64,000 nucleotides of DNA from Gigaspora margarita (taxonomy: Eukaryota > Glomeromycota > Glomeromycetes > Diversisporales > Gigasporaceae). The stretch covers positions 170,233 through 234,232 of the forward strand of contig WTPW01000186.1 of the NCBI GenBank assembly GCA_009809945.1, read 5' to 3'. The notes below the pieces were generated by a model, which was given only the letters and a program-made list of their open reading frames with translations, was not told the DNA's origin and did no database searches. Positions within the stretch are counted from its first letter, which is position 1. Each line of letters opens with the position of its first letter. Shown piece by piece: positions 1-11,059 of this stretch. A program made the translations under genes and the position numbers.

Positions 1-370
1 ACAAAGAAGCTGCGCCAAAATTGTTTACAAGAATTTTATTAAAGATATCTCTACAAGTTCTTGACCAAATTTAATGAAATTTTTTTATTTTAATTCTACA
101 AATTCATAGAATTTAAATAAAAAAAATTTTATCAAATTTGGTCAAGAACTCATAAAGATAATATTAATAAAAGTTTTTAAAATTTAGGTAATAAAATCAA
201 GTGATCTACATAGTGCAAATTTACTGTTATACAAAATCCATGGTGCAATTAGTGTTTATCATGGTGTAAATAGCAGTACCCTAAAATTATATTAATTAAT
301 ATTCATATAAACTGTTAAACAATAATTAAAGTAAAATATACAATATACCTTCTTCTAAATCTTTGTAACT
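1..370. other. AT-rich intergenic DNA with a small inverted repeat
   Basis: No gene is visible. Positions 57-149 form an imperfect hairpin: TTCTTGACCAAATTT on the left and AAATTTGGTCAAGAA on the right, with an A/T-only middle. Similar TGACCAAATTNGATAAAAT stretches recur near 30240-30320 and 30415-30500, so this is probably a small dispersed repeat. Confidence 0.5.
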
Positions 371-385
371 ATTTCTAGAATCTAG

Positions 386-1387
386 TTTTTTTTTTTTTGG
401 TTTCAAAGTGCCTACCTTGGGACTCGAGATATTTTATTCAAGATACTAGGGCCGTCGATTAATCTACATGGAGGTCAACTAGCATTTGTTACATTGACGA
501 GGATCCAACTAGCCACACGTACACTTTTGGTGTCTAATTTAAGTGGTCCGCCCTGAGGTTCCACACTAGCTGACATACCTGCAACCCAACTACGGGAATT
601 GCCTATTTAAACCCTCTAATCCATGTCTCTCCTGCCAAACCCATCTTGTATCACCGGAACAGTCCTGGTACTCAGTCAGTCAGATAGTTCTAGATGCATC
701 ACCCGTTGTTCTTAGGACCCAGCTAGGTAACCCTGGTCCTGTTATCCTTGGGAGAAACTTGGTAGAGCGGTACCTGTCCCACCAGGTATTCACCTACACT
801 TCAGTAACTTACGCTACAGCTTTACCTATATACTTGGAGTCAGGGCTAACCTAAACCCCTACCATTGCCTACTTCTGCCCTTGCAGGATTCGCTCCAATT
901 CCAGCACCCACCTCACTATCCTACCGGTCCTTACACCAGATTCACAAACCTCCAAACCAGATAGTCCTGAAGGGCTATATAGACTTTTTCCCTTGGTACC
1001 TACTTCCGAAACATAGGTTCTTTTCTTCTGGTGCAACTCCGGTGGCCAGGTTTGGTGGACCCCCTTCTCGAGGGTCTTATCGTCCAATTCTCTGGCTCCA
1101 GTTTCCGATATTCTAGCTTTGGTAGCACCGTCAAAGATCTTTGCTACCTCCTTACTCGGGGCTTGCCAAATGGGTTTCCATTTCTCCAGTTCCTTGGATT
1201 TGTGCGTCCAAAGGCTCCCATTCGAGATGGTTTACCAAGGCCTACAGGTAATATACCTAACTGATCAATGAGAAGCAGTTACCGGAACACAGGTCTATTT
1301 TTCAAAGCGTCGTCAGTGGGATTTGAACCCTAGATCTGTCACTTGGGGGTGACAACTTACCAACTTCCCTAAGTCGCCACACCCTAT
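386..1387 (-). mobile_element. 1-kb tRNA-headed SINE-like retroelement with poly(A) tail and target-site duplication
   Basis: On the minus strand the unit begins with a tRNA-like head at about 1386-1300, runs through about 900 bp of body, and ends in a run of 13 A (T on plus, 386-398). It is flanked by 16-bp near-identical direct repeats, TTTCTAGAATCTAGTT at 372-387 and TTTCTAGAATCCAGTT at 1388-1403, which I read as target-site duplications. A tRNA head, a poly(A) tail and a long duplication are the hallmarks of a SINE mobilised by a LINE. The length is unusual, since most SINEs are 100-500 bp. The body is richer in G+C and CpG than its surroundings. Short open frames inside it (865-1264) overlap on both strands and match nothing I know, so I treat the unit as non-coding. 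Confidence 0.8.
1319..1372 (-). promoter_or_regulatory. Internal RNA polymerase III promoter (A and B boxes) of the SINE
   Basis: Read on the minus strand, 1372-1360 gives TTAGGGAAGTTGG, a diverged A box. Positions 1330-1319 give GGGTTCAAATCC, a near-perfect B box. Their spacing is tRNA-like, and a stem TGTCA/TGACA sits between them where an anticodon arm would be. This is a tRNA-derived promoter head rather than a functional tRNA gene, because no clean acceptor stem closes. Confidence 0.75.
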
Positions 1388-1403
1388 TTTCTAGAATCCA
1401 GTT

Positions 1404-2224
1404 GAAAATTGTACAGCAGATATTTGTATAGTAAAAAAATTATTGTAGTTTAATAATATTAAATAGATAATTTACTTTTGCTTGAACTTGATCTACTATT
1501 ATAATAGTACTTGAACATGAAGATAAGTGATGAGAATAAGAACAATAAGTGCATGAGTGAGAACAATAGGTATGAGAACAAGAGCAATAATGATAAGAAT
1601 GAGAGCAATGTTTATGAAAATGAGAATGATAGTAATGAGAATAGAAGCAAGAGCGAGAATGAGAACCATAGAGTAAAGAAGAACAAGAAAAAAAGGGAAT
1701 ATGAACACTTCCTTTTTCTAAAATTTATAACTTCACGAGATTTGAGAGAAGGACCCAAGCAAAAACAGTTTTTGGTAGCATGATATGAATATTTGTAGAA
1801 AAATAAGACCAAAATTTTCCAAAATTTTATGAATAAAAAAGACCCAACACAAAGAAAAGTTATTAAATATAAAGTGAAGCTGTATCAAATAGAAAAGTAT
1901 TACCTATATATATATATATATAAAAAGCCCAAGAGCCATTTTAAATAATGAAAAAAAACACAAATAAAGTATTAAATAAGTGAAGGCATATCAAATAGTA
2001 ATGGAAGAAATTTACTTGTAAAAAAAATGTGATAGTTGACAGAAGAAATATTAAATAAGAAGCAAAGTATCAAATAGTAATAGAAAAAATTTATTCATAG
2101 AAGAAAAAGTAAGATTCAAAAAACAATTATTTTTATATTCAAAAAGAAGTTTTTTGTCATAAAGTTTGGTTGTCATTGTATTTACTATACGTATATAAAT
2201 ATTTAAAAAAATTTTTACTATTAT
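1404..2224. other. AT-rich low-complexity DNA, no gene
   Basis: Positions 1511-1700 are a degenerate array of AATGAGAAYAAGAG-like units. This gives an open frame of Asn/Glu/Lys/Ser on one strand and hydrophobic residues on the other, the signature of a purine-rich repeat rather than a protein. A (TA)n tract lies at about 1905-1922. Nothing else is supported. Confidence 0.5.
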
Positions 2225-3014
2225 TACTGTATTACCATGAAATAATGATCATGGGCGTTATTTTGAAAATTGCATCCCCTAAAAATAGCATACTAGGTTT
2301 TGAAATAACGCCTACATCACAAAATATTTTAAGTAGCTATATATCGATATATAACGCATAATCGTTTTATATCGATTAAAATTAATCGTTATACATCGAT
2401 TAACTTGTTATAAATCGATATATATCTATAATCGATAAATATCGTAATTAAAATATAAATCGTTATACATCTGCTAATCGATAGTTATCATATTTATTAT
2501 GCCGCGTAGTGCCACCCATCATATTTTGTTTTTATTTTTTAAATTATAGTAGTAGTTTCGAAATGGTTCGATACATTTCAAAAATATTTTAGAACTGTGA
2601 AACTAAGCGATCTGTAACCTGCATCATACCAAGCACACATTGGACTATATTTGCGCAATGATTCGAAATATTGTATGATGGATCGATAAAATTTTGTATT
2701 ACACGATCAGATTAGATCTTTTGTTTATAAATTAGATCTTCTATATTGTTTTTTTTCGTTTCATTTTGTTTTTTTATTTTCGGTTTGTTTTTTTGTTTTG
2801 CTTTGTTTTTTTTTTATTTTTAATTTTTTTTCTTTTTATTTGGCACTTTACAAAAAAACCAGCCCTTTGCAAGAAAACCAACAACTTTTCGGCACTATAC
2901 AAGTACACCAATATGACTTCACAAGCCAACTCAAACTTCCGACACTTTGCAAGAACTCTTCTAAATCTTCAAGTACGCTTCTTTAGAGAAATGATTTAGT
3001 TAGGCGCAAGTTTT

Positions 3015-3651
3015 CGCAAGTTTTCGCTTATTTATTTTCTCGTTTGATACTTTTTTGTTTTTGTTTTTTTGTTTTTTTTTTTAAATTTTTTTTATTAATT
3101 TATTTTATTCAGTACTTTGTAAGAACACACTTCTTTAGAGAAATAATTTAGTTAGGCGCCTGTATTCGCAAGTATTCACAAGTTAACCAAGCACTTTACA
3201 AAACACAACTAGGTTTCAACAATTTCTGAATTTGAACTCTTACTTCAGAAAAATAGAGATTTGGGGCTTCGTTTATTTTTTTTTATTAAGTTTGCTTGCA
3301 TATTTTGTTTTTCAGTTATTTTTTTTTTTTTANCGCAAGTTTTCGCTTATTTATTTTCTCGTTTGATACTTTTTTGTTTTTGTTTTTTTGTTTTTTTTTT
3401 TAAATTTTTTTTATTAATTTATTTTATTCAGTACTTTGTAAGAACACACTTCTTTAGAGAAATAATTTAGTTAGGCGCCTGTATTCGCAAGTATTCACAA
3501 GTTAACCAAGCACTTTACAAAACACAACTAGGTTTCAACAATTTCTGAATTTGAACTCTTACTTCAGAAAAATAGAGATTTGGGGCTTCGTTTATTTTTT
3601 TTTATTAAGTTTGCTTGCATATTTTGTTTTTCAGTTATTTTTTTTTTTTTA
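3015..3651. repeat. Identical 318-bp direct duplication around an ambiguous base
   Basis: Positions 3015-3332 and 3334-3651 appear identical, and the single base between them (3333) is N. An exact duplication meeting at an N is what a mis-joined assembly overlap or gap closure produces. A real recent tandem duplication is possible but less likely. Confidence 0.8.
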
Positions 3652-3837
3652 CTTATTTTTTTACATTTATTTTATTTTATTTATTCTTGACTTTTTTTGA
3701 AACTTTGCAAGATACAACCTGACTTTTCGGCACTTTACAAGAACACCAACTCTAACTTCTTCGCCACTTTGCAAGAACCTACTAGATTTTTTCGACAATT
3801 TCAAAAACTCCTACGCTTCTGAGAAATAGTTTTTTTT

Positions 3838-4165
3838 TACTTCTCTACTATTTTTAGGAAGTAGCGAATATGAGCGAAGAGAAATAATAGCTAACAGAGG
3901 GTGAGAAAAATAAGTGTGTCTGGTATTATGCGACGAAGTGCGAAAGTAGTTTAAATTATTACTATTTTCGTTTTCATTTTTTTTTGTTATTTTTTTACTT
4001 CTCTACTATTTTTAGAAAGTAGCAAATATAAGCGAATATAATAGTTAAAACAAAGAAGAAAAATAATAGCTAACTGCGGGGTGAGGAAAATAAGTATATA
4101 GAGCTAGTATTATGTGACGAAGTGCGAAAGTAGTTTATTTTTGTTTTCGTTTTTTTTCGTTATTT
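3838..4165. repeat. Diverged tandem repeat, unit about 150-170 bp, two copies
   Basis: Both copies start with CTTCTCTACTATTTTTAG and share AATAATAGCTAAC, GTGAG and ATTATGYGACGAAGTGCGAAAG blocks in the same order. The first copy is at about 3840-3985 and the second at about 3990-4165. No coding potential is seen. Confidence 0.6.
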
Positions 4166-5129
4166 TTTTTTGTTGTAAAGAATATATAATAATATATAAT
4201 AAATAAAATATATTTAATTTAAAATATAATGTATAATAATAATAATAAATAAATAAATATAAAATTTTATATTAAAATGCGAAACATTGTGAAAATATGC
4301 GAAAACCTATATAATAATAAAAATAAATAAAATTTTAAATTAAAATGCGAAACCTTGCGATCATATGCGAAATTCTGTAAAACGGTTAAAAATAAGTATA
4401 AAGTATAATAGTATTGATTGAATTATATTCGTGATTTTAATCTGATTACTATCGATTGTTACCGATTATTATCGATTACTAACTTAATCGATAGTCCTCG
4501 TCAGGGGGGATTTTAATCGATTACTAGCCAATAACCGATAAAAATCGATAGTAATCCCCTTACAAATTTTGGTGATGTATGCGCATCCTGAAATAGCGTG
4601 CACCATATATAGAATACTATATAATCGAATAAAAGTGTTCAACGAATGCTTCATATTTATTCTTTTTAGCTTTAATTGCTTCAAGAATAACTATTATTAA
4701 ATGTTCAATTATCGCTACCCTTATTCTAGCAGTATAATAAATTGTTATGGCCATTCTTTCTAATTTTAATACTGGAATATAATTTTTGATAATAAACGAA
4801 TGTTTTATGCACATCCTTTTTAAAGTTAGAACTATAATGGCCTTAGAGTGCTGCGTAATGATGCCAAAGAACAAAGAAAAATAGGGTTATAAATCTACAG
4901 GCGATGCTTTAAAAAACAAATAATTAGCTTTTTACTATCGCTACGTAGAAGTTCAACAATAGGTTAATTGTTTCTCTATATATATATATATATTAAGGTT
5001 TAGATTTTCAGCGCCGGTACAGGATAAAAAATTGGATTACCTCAAAATAGCGCACTTGTGCACACTCAAAATAGCATGCAGGTGATCGAAACACTGTGCA
5101 GGTGTGCGTTATTTCATGGTAATACAGTA

Positions 5130-6128
5130 GATTAATTTCATATGTAAAAAAACTTTCAAAATACATAAAATAACCAATTATATAAAATAAACTATTACAT
5201 GATAAAATCAACTATTATATGAAATACTATAATGTTTAATTCAAATAATTTTTTTTACAGGGTTAACTATAAGCTGTTGATATCCATATCACTTTTCTTT
5301 ATCAATTGTTTTTCTCTGTTAGATCATACAAACTTAATAAATTGGTTGGGCAGTCAAATTTTGCAAAATTCTGGAAACATTTTGATTACATTTTTTGTCA
5401 GATGAGTTTTTTTTATTAGGCATCTATAAAAAAAATTTACATTTTATATATAAATTTTTTTGAAAATAAAGCTGTAATTTTTTTATTTGATTTCTCAATC
5501 ATCGATTTAAATAAATAAATAAATATAGTAAATATAATATATTATTCTTCTTCACTATAGTGAATTTAGTGAATTTATTAATTCAAAAGATTGTTAATAT
5601 AAAATTTAAAATATAGCACTAAAATAATTTTCTTGTAAAAAATTTATGTTATTATCATAGTGAGTTTAGCTTTCTGAAAACTTATATTAAATTTTGATTT
5701 AATTGGTATTCAATATAATAATATTATATATATTAGTATATCAAACTTTGTACATACTAGACAGCATAAGAAATCTGCTCTATTTATATAGAGCAAAATG
5801 TTTTGATTCTTAGATAATCAATTCAGATTGGCTAATTTTGATGCAATTGATTCTAATTGGTCAATTAAATATATATATTTTTCTTTTTTTTTATATTAAA
5901 TACCAAATTTTAAAATCATTACAAAATTTAACTTTAATTACTTCTTTAAAACAAAAAGTACTAAAAAAATCCTTTAGCGAAATGTAGTTTAGCAAAAAAA
6001 AGCTATCAATTTGTCAAAGGATTTTTTGATTTAACTTATTTTAAAAAAGTTATAATGATTTAAAGTTTTATTGATAAAGGTGGATGCATTTTGCTATCTA
6101 GTACTGTAAAATAATTTAGCTATGCAAT
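5130..6128. other. AT-rich intergenic DNA
   Basis: No open frame or repeat structure beyond short A/T runs can be supported here. CpG is already rare from this point rightward. Confidence 0.5.
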
Positions 6129-6130
6129 TA

Positions 6131-7424
6131 CAGTGGCCTACTATATTATTGTGAACACTTTTTGGATGGCCATTGCTCAAAATTAGATAAGTGACTGCAG
6201 TATGAAATTTATGTCATGTGTTTGGTAGATCTAACTGTACAATATACTAAAATTTGGTGCAATTTTGTTAGGTTGCACCAGAGTTATGCAGAAGGTATGA
6301 AAATTACCATTTTTGAATAATTGCGAAAATCAATTTCTAACTTTTTTTATCTTTGAAAAAAATTCAAAAAAAATCGAATTTTTTCTAAATCATTTCAAAT
6401 TTCGCACAAATGATATCAAGTACATAGGGAATATTGTGCAATATAAAAAAGGTGTATTTGTATGATGAATTGGGTGCAATTAACAAAAAAGATAAGACTG
6501 TTCTTTTTTTTCTCACAAAATGATGAATGATATAAAACTTAATCCAAAAACAAACAAACTTTATTGTCTATGGCCACCTGAGATAGGATTCAGGTCTCTT
6601 TAGTACGGCCACTATAGAATATAGAAAATTTGCTAGAAGAGGTATTATAAAGAAGTCAGGTGCCTTATAAATATAAAAAGTAAAAATATGGGGCCCTGGG
6701 CACTCAAGATCGCACTTCTTCATGATTATGCAAGTCTATTTTATCTAGTAATCACAGGAAGTCACCACCTAAAACTTTTCTGAATTACTTTTCTCAATAA
6801 GAATAATATAAAAATAAAAAAAAATAAAAAAAAAATAAAAAAATTTTTAAGTATGATTTATGTATTGTACAAAAAAGACAGGATTCTGTATCAACTACCC
6901 AAGACTACTAGCACTCAAGCCCCTAATATTGGATATTTCAAACCTTTATATATATCTTATTGTTTAACAAAATTACTTTTGTCTCTTTTAGGGTCTTTTA
7001 GTTGGGTTTGGTTATAAACCATATGGGCATAAGGATAGGATATTGAATTTTTGAGCCTGATTATTTGGTATAGTTATGCTCATATAAGATAGGCCTTTTT
7101 TGATAACAGATTATAGTGCCATTTTGGTTGAAGTTAGTGAAAAACCTATAAAATACTAAAACAAAATTAGTATTAAAGTTTAAATAAAAAAAATTTAGAA
7201 AAAAAAACAAATACTTAAATTTTGAATTTTCGCAATAATAAAAAAACCCAATTTTTGGTTTTTCTTGCATATCTTCCACGTTTTCTAATAAAATTGCATG
7301 AAATTTTAGTATGTTGTACTATACGATCTACCAAACACATGACACAAATTTTGTATTGTGGTTACTTACCAATTTTGAGTGAAGATTGCCCAAAAAGTGT
7401 TCACAATAATATGGTAAGCCACTG
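6131..7424. mobile_element. Tc1/mariner-like element of 1.29 kb with about 150-bp terminal inverted repeats
   Basis: The ends begin CAGTGGCYTACYATATTAT and match in inverted orientation for about 150 bp (6131-6285 against 7424-7270), including the shared block GTGTTTGGTAGATC. Both ends abut TA dinucleotides (6129-6130, 7425-7426), the target-site duplication of Tc1/mariner elements, and CAGT is the typical terminus. The interior has no recognisable DDE transposase, so this is a non-autonomous derivative. Open frames at 7061-7545 lie mostly in the inverted repeat and look incidental. Confidence 0.75.
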
Positions 7425-7592
7425 TATATTATACCAAAACTGGGAATGGATAAAGCAGTTCTTTATAATTTTTTTTGAAAAATTATTTTATTTGATTTTG
7501 AACAGTGTAATAAGGGCTAATTATATAGTAAAAAGATCCTTATAAGAAATACTTTAATACTTACCAGCTATTCTGGTAACTACTGTGTAGTT

Positions 7593-8718
7593 TAGAGTTG
7601 AGTACTGAACCCTTTTTTGCTAAATCCAAAAGTTTCAGGTTTTAGATTATAGCTTCCGAAACCTTATCCAAAACTCTGAAACCTTGTCTAAAACCTGAAA
7701 CCTTATCTGAAACCCCAAAATTATTTAAGTTTAAATTTTTATAAAATATAGTATTGTAAATCATGCTAGCATGCTAGTATATAAATATTTGATTCCTACA
7801 AATAGAAAACATACATATTTACATATAGGTATATTAATTTTTATATTTTTCTTTGTGTTACTTAGAAATTAAAAAACTCAATTTTTAAGAATTGCGACTT
7901 CAGCATTTAAAATTTGGCAACAAATGATTAAATTAGATATTGCAGTTAGATTCCACAATTTGATTTGATTTGATCAAATATTTGATCTCAAATCAAATTC
8001 AAATACAAAATATTCACATCAAATAAATTCAAATTAATAAATATTTGATTTAATTAATCAAATATTTGAAATTTTTGATTTAATTTAAAAAATTTATAAG
8101 TAATATTTTAAAAACTTCAAATTAATACAGAATTTTTAATTCAAATCAAATTCAAATCAAGCTTATTTGATTTGGTCAAATTCAAATATGTCTAATATTT
8201 GATTTGATTTGAGTTTGAGGAACTCTAATTGCAGTGCAGTTAAAAAAATATAATCATTCTAAAAAGAGTCAGAAGATATATTTATAGCTTAATTTAGAGA
8301 ATTTTATTTACAAAATGACCCATTTAATGCATCATTTTTACAAAATATTGAATAACTTTAGATAAGTTTATATTATACATATTGAGTTTTTTTCTTAATT
8401 AAGGTCTTTTATCTCAAATATATATAATTTAAATTATTTGTTTATATTATGTATTTGATTATTTATTTATTAAATTAATATATTTCTTATTATATATTTA
8501 TTTATTAAATTCTTATTATTTATATTATTTATCAAATAATAAATCAAATATATTATAAATTATATATAAATTATATATTATAAATTTTCAAAATTTTAAA
8601 ATATAGTTTCAAGGAAATTCAGATTATAGCTTCAGAGTTTTGTGTTTTTGAAGGTTTCAGATTTTTTTAAAAATCTGAAACTAGTTTCAGATAGGTTTTG
8701 TTTCATTGCCCAACTCTA
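7593..8718. mobile_element. hAT-like non-autonomous element inserted in the satellite
   Basis: The left end is TAGAGTTGAGTACTGAAC and the inverted right end is TAGAGTTGGGCAATGAAAC. Flanking 8-bp repeats GTGTAGTT (7585-7592) and GTATGGTT (8719-8726) match at 6 of 8 positions and fit the satellite sequence across the empty site. TAGAG termini with 8-bp duplications are hAT features. Subterminal repeats are GAAACCTTAT-like. No transposase is present. Confidence 0.7.
7947..8227. mobile_element. 281-bp hAT MITE nested inside the larger hAT element
   Basis: The element runs from TAGATTCC to GGAACTCTA and is flanked by a perfect 8-bp duplication, ATTGCAGT (7939-7946 and 8228-8235). Its interior is almost entirely CAAATCAAATTCAAAT-type repeats, which give strong self-pairing. 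Such short internal repeats are common in hAT MITEs. Confidence 0.88.
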
Positions 8719-9405
8719 GTATGGTTGAGTTAGTTTGCATTCAGAATTGTCTTGATTTTTGTGAGATTATGCTTGAATTAGTTTGCATTAAAGATATTAC
8801 TTCTTTTGCAAAGAATTTTGTTGCAAGATCTACTTGCTATTTTGGTAATTACAGTGCCTTGTTTGGATTGAGTTAGCTTGCATTAATATTATTGTATTAA
8901 AATTATTTGATTTCTATCACAAATTACTGTAAAAATTCAGTTATCAAAACATACTATTTGGCTAATACAGTATCAATTAGGAGTAGTTTGCATTGGCATT
9001 GTTTTATATTTTCTATTCAGTTGAGTTAGTTTGCTCTGGAATTATGTTATGAACTGTTAAATTATTCTGGTAATAAAATTCTGTAATACTTATTAGCTAT
9101 TCTGGTGACCACCATGTGGTTGAGTTAGTTTGTATCCAGAATGGTCTTGATTTTTGTGAAGTTAAGTTTGAATTAGTTTGTATTAATTACTTCTTTTTAA
9201 AAGAATTCTGCTGCAAGGTCTACTTGCTATTTTGGTAATTATAGTACTTTATTTGGATTAAGTTAGTTTGTATTAAATTATTGCAATAAAATCATTTGAT
9301 TTCTACTACAAATTACTATAAAAAATTCAGTATCAAAACATACTATTTTGGCTACTACAGTATCGATTAGAGGTAGTTTGTATTGGCATTGTCTTATATT
9401 TTATA

Positions 9406-9666
9406 CCGTAGTGCACTGACCAAAATACCTGGGTACAATGCAATCTACCCATAAAAAACCTTACAAAAGACCTGGGTATATTATGCAGCAGCAGGTCAGT
9501 GTCGCAAGAAAAAAAATTTTAAGCATATACATATTTTGCACTTACAATGAGCAGTCTAAAAATTTAAAAAAACCTATATTTAATTAATAGAGGTTTTGTA
9601 GTTTGCACTGAGTACTTTGCAATAAGGATATTGAAAAAGTGGGGTACTTTGATTAGTGCACTATGG
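9406..9666. mobile_element. 261-bp MITE with TA target site, inserted in the satellite
   Basis: The termini CCGTAGTGCACTGACCAAA and, inverted, CCATAGTGCACTAATCAAA are flanked by TA (9404-9405, 9667-9668). Removing the element restores the satellite period. A TA duplication points to a Tc1/mariner-type mover. Confidence 0.75.
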
Positions 9667-10125
9667 TATTTTGTTGAGTTAGTTTGCTCTGGAATTATGC
9701 CACAAACCAATGTTAAACTATTCTGTTAATAAAAATTCTGTAATGCTTACTAGCTATTCCAGTGACCACCATGTGGTTGAGTTAGTTTTTTTCAGAGTCA
9801 TCTTGATTTTTGTAAGATTAAGTTTCAATTAGTTTGTATTAAGTTATTACTTCTTTTCAAAAAATTCTGTTGTAAGATCTACTCACTATTTTGGTAATTA
9901 CAGTACCTTATTTAGGTTGAGTTAGTTTGCATTAAATTATTGTATTAAAATCATTTAATTTCTACTATAAATTACTATAAAAAATTCAGTTATCAAAACA
10001 AACTATTTTGGCTACTGTAGTATCAATTAGGTATTTTGTATTGGCCTTGTCTTATATTTTCTGTTTAGTTAAGTTAGTTTGCTCTGGAATCATGGCATGA
10101 ACTACTGTTAAACTATTCTGATGTC

Positions 10126-11059
10126 ATACTTAAATTACTCCTCTTTATAATTTAAAAGATAAAGTTGTTTACAAAGTATAAACTATAAATTTGGATTTAA
10201 CAAAGTTAATATAGTTGTTACTATCAACTAGAAAGAGGATTAAATAAGGCTTTATCAAAAGAGGCAATGACGTTTTGTATATAAAAATACAAGAGAATCA
10301 GGATTTATAGTAAGTACTTTAAAATTGGCAGTAATCAATCTTATATAATGATTAATTATAACTGATAGATTTATTTAGAATGATTGATATGCTACAATTA
10401 ATAATTTATTAAATAACAAATATATGAGTAAAAAAATAAAAAAATAGAAATCTATAGATAAGAACTAAGTCTAAAAGTGCAAAGTCTCTTGTATAAGAGC
10501 AAAGTTTCTAAGAGCCAAGGTTTTTGAGATTAAGGTCTTAAGATGATTGCAAGGCAAAATAAAGATCTTTTATACATAATTCAGAAAAGGTATTATACTA
10601 ATTCTAGACTAATATTCGTGTTTTTTTAATGCTTCTAATAATTTACTAATTAATTTAATATATCTAAGCACACTATTTACTAGGGCTATCAGCATGTTGA
10701 AAGGTAATACTGTTTTGGTTTAGTGTATTTAAACATGGGCATGCAGATCAGCAATATTGCAAATATGCATATTGGTATAGCAGATGCTATGTTCTAGAAA
10801 TTCCATATGACAATTTCTCTTTGCTTAATTATAAGCTTCACAAATAACAAATACCAACTTGGAACATTTCTTGAGCACTACCTATATCTGCTCTTTATTT
10901 GTATAGTTATAAACTTATAATAATGCTCTAATGTTCTATTAGCATTACCTGTATTAGTAAATTTAGCTATTTCTTTCTTGGTATCAATTGAGTAACCATG
11001 TATTTTGAGAGGCATTTAGAACCTAATTGTCTAGTGTATACAATTTGTATACATCTTGT
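10126..11059. other. AT-rich DNA, no supported gene
   Basis: From about 10960 to 11059 the minus strand still shows faint similarity to the very C-terminal tail of gypsy integrase (a VHTRQLGSKCLSK-like stretch). Below that I recognise nothing. CpG is nearly absent. Confidence 0.4.

Larger units (their letters stand above)
2225..5129. mobile_element. 2.9-kb non-coding element with 21-bp terminal inverted repeats
   Basis: The left end reads TACTGTATTACCATGAAA (from 2225) and the right end is its reverse complement (to 5129). Inside each end lie further related inverted motifs around GCGTTATTTTGAAA and AAATAGCGCAC. TCGAT-rich blocks sit near both ends (about 2340-2490 and 4435-4555). The interior is T-rich low-complexity sequence with repeated GGCACTTTRCAAGAAC-like motifs. 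No transposase is visible. I see no convincing target-site duplication, so the superfamily is open and the pairing of the ends is the main evidence. Confidence 0.55.
7553..10125. repeat. Tandem satellite, unit about 395 bp, three full copies plus a partial one
   Basis: Units begin at GGTTGAGTTAGTTTG (8723, 9118, 9775) and contain the ordered blocks TTGATTTTTGT, CTACTTGCTATTTTGG, TTATCAAAACAWACTAT and GCTCTGGAATYATG. The first spacing is 395 bp. The second is 657 bp but falls to about 394 bp once the target-site-flanked insertion at 9406-9666 is subtracted. A leading partial unit (7553-7592) is cut off by the insertion at 7593-8718. No protein is encoded. Confidence 0.8.

Noticed and set aside
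865..1264. Overlapping open frames on both strands within the SINE
   Set aside because: They lie inside a retroelement body with a Pol III head, overlap each other on both strands and show no family motif.
1300..1386. Functional tRNA gene
   Set aside because: A and B boxes are good, but the acceptor stem does not close and the sequence continues as a SINE body with a tail and target duplication.
1511..1783. 90-aa Asn/Glu/Lys/Ser-rich frame
   Set aside because: It is a translation of an AATGAGAAYAAG-type purine repeat; the opposite strand is equally open and hydrophobic.
7061..7545. Frames of 72 and 107 aa in the mariner-like element
   Set aside because: They overlap the terminal inverted repeat and lack any DDE transposase motif.
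10700..10960. Sel1-like repeats on the minus strand (AQEMFQVGICYL)
   Set aside because: One weak match with stops and no second repeat; it cannot be told from chance.
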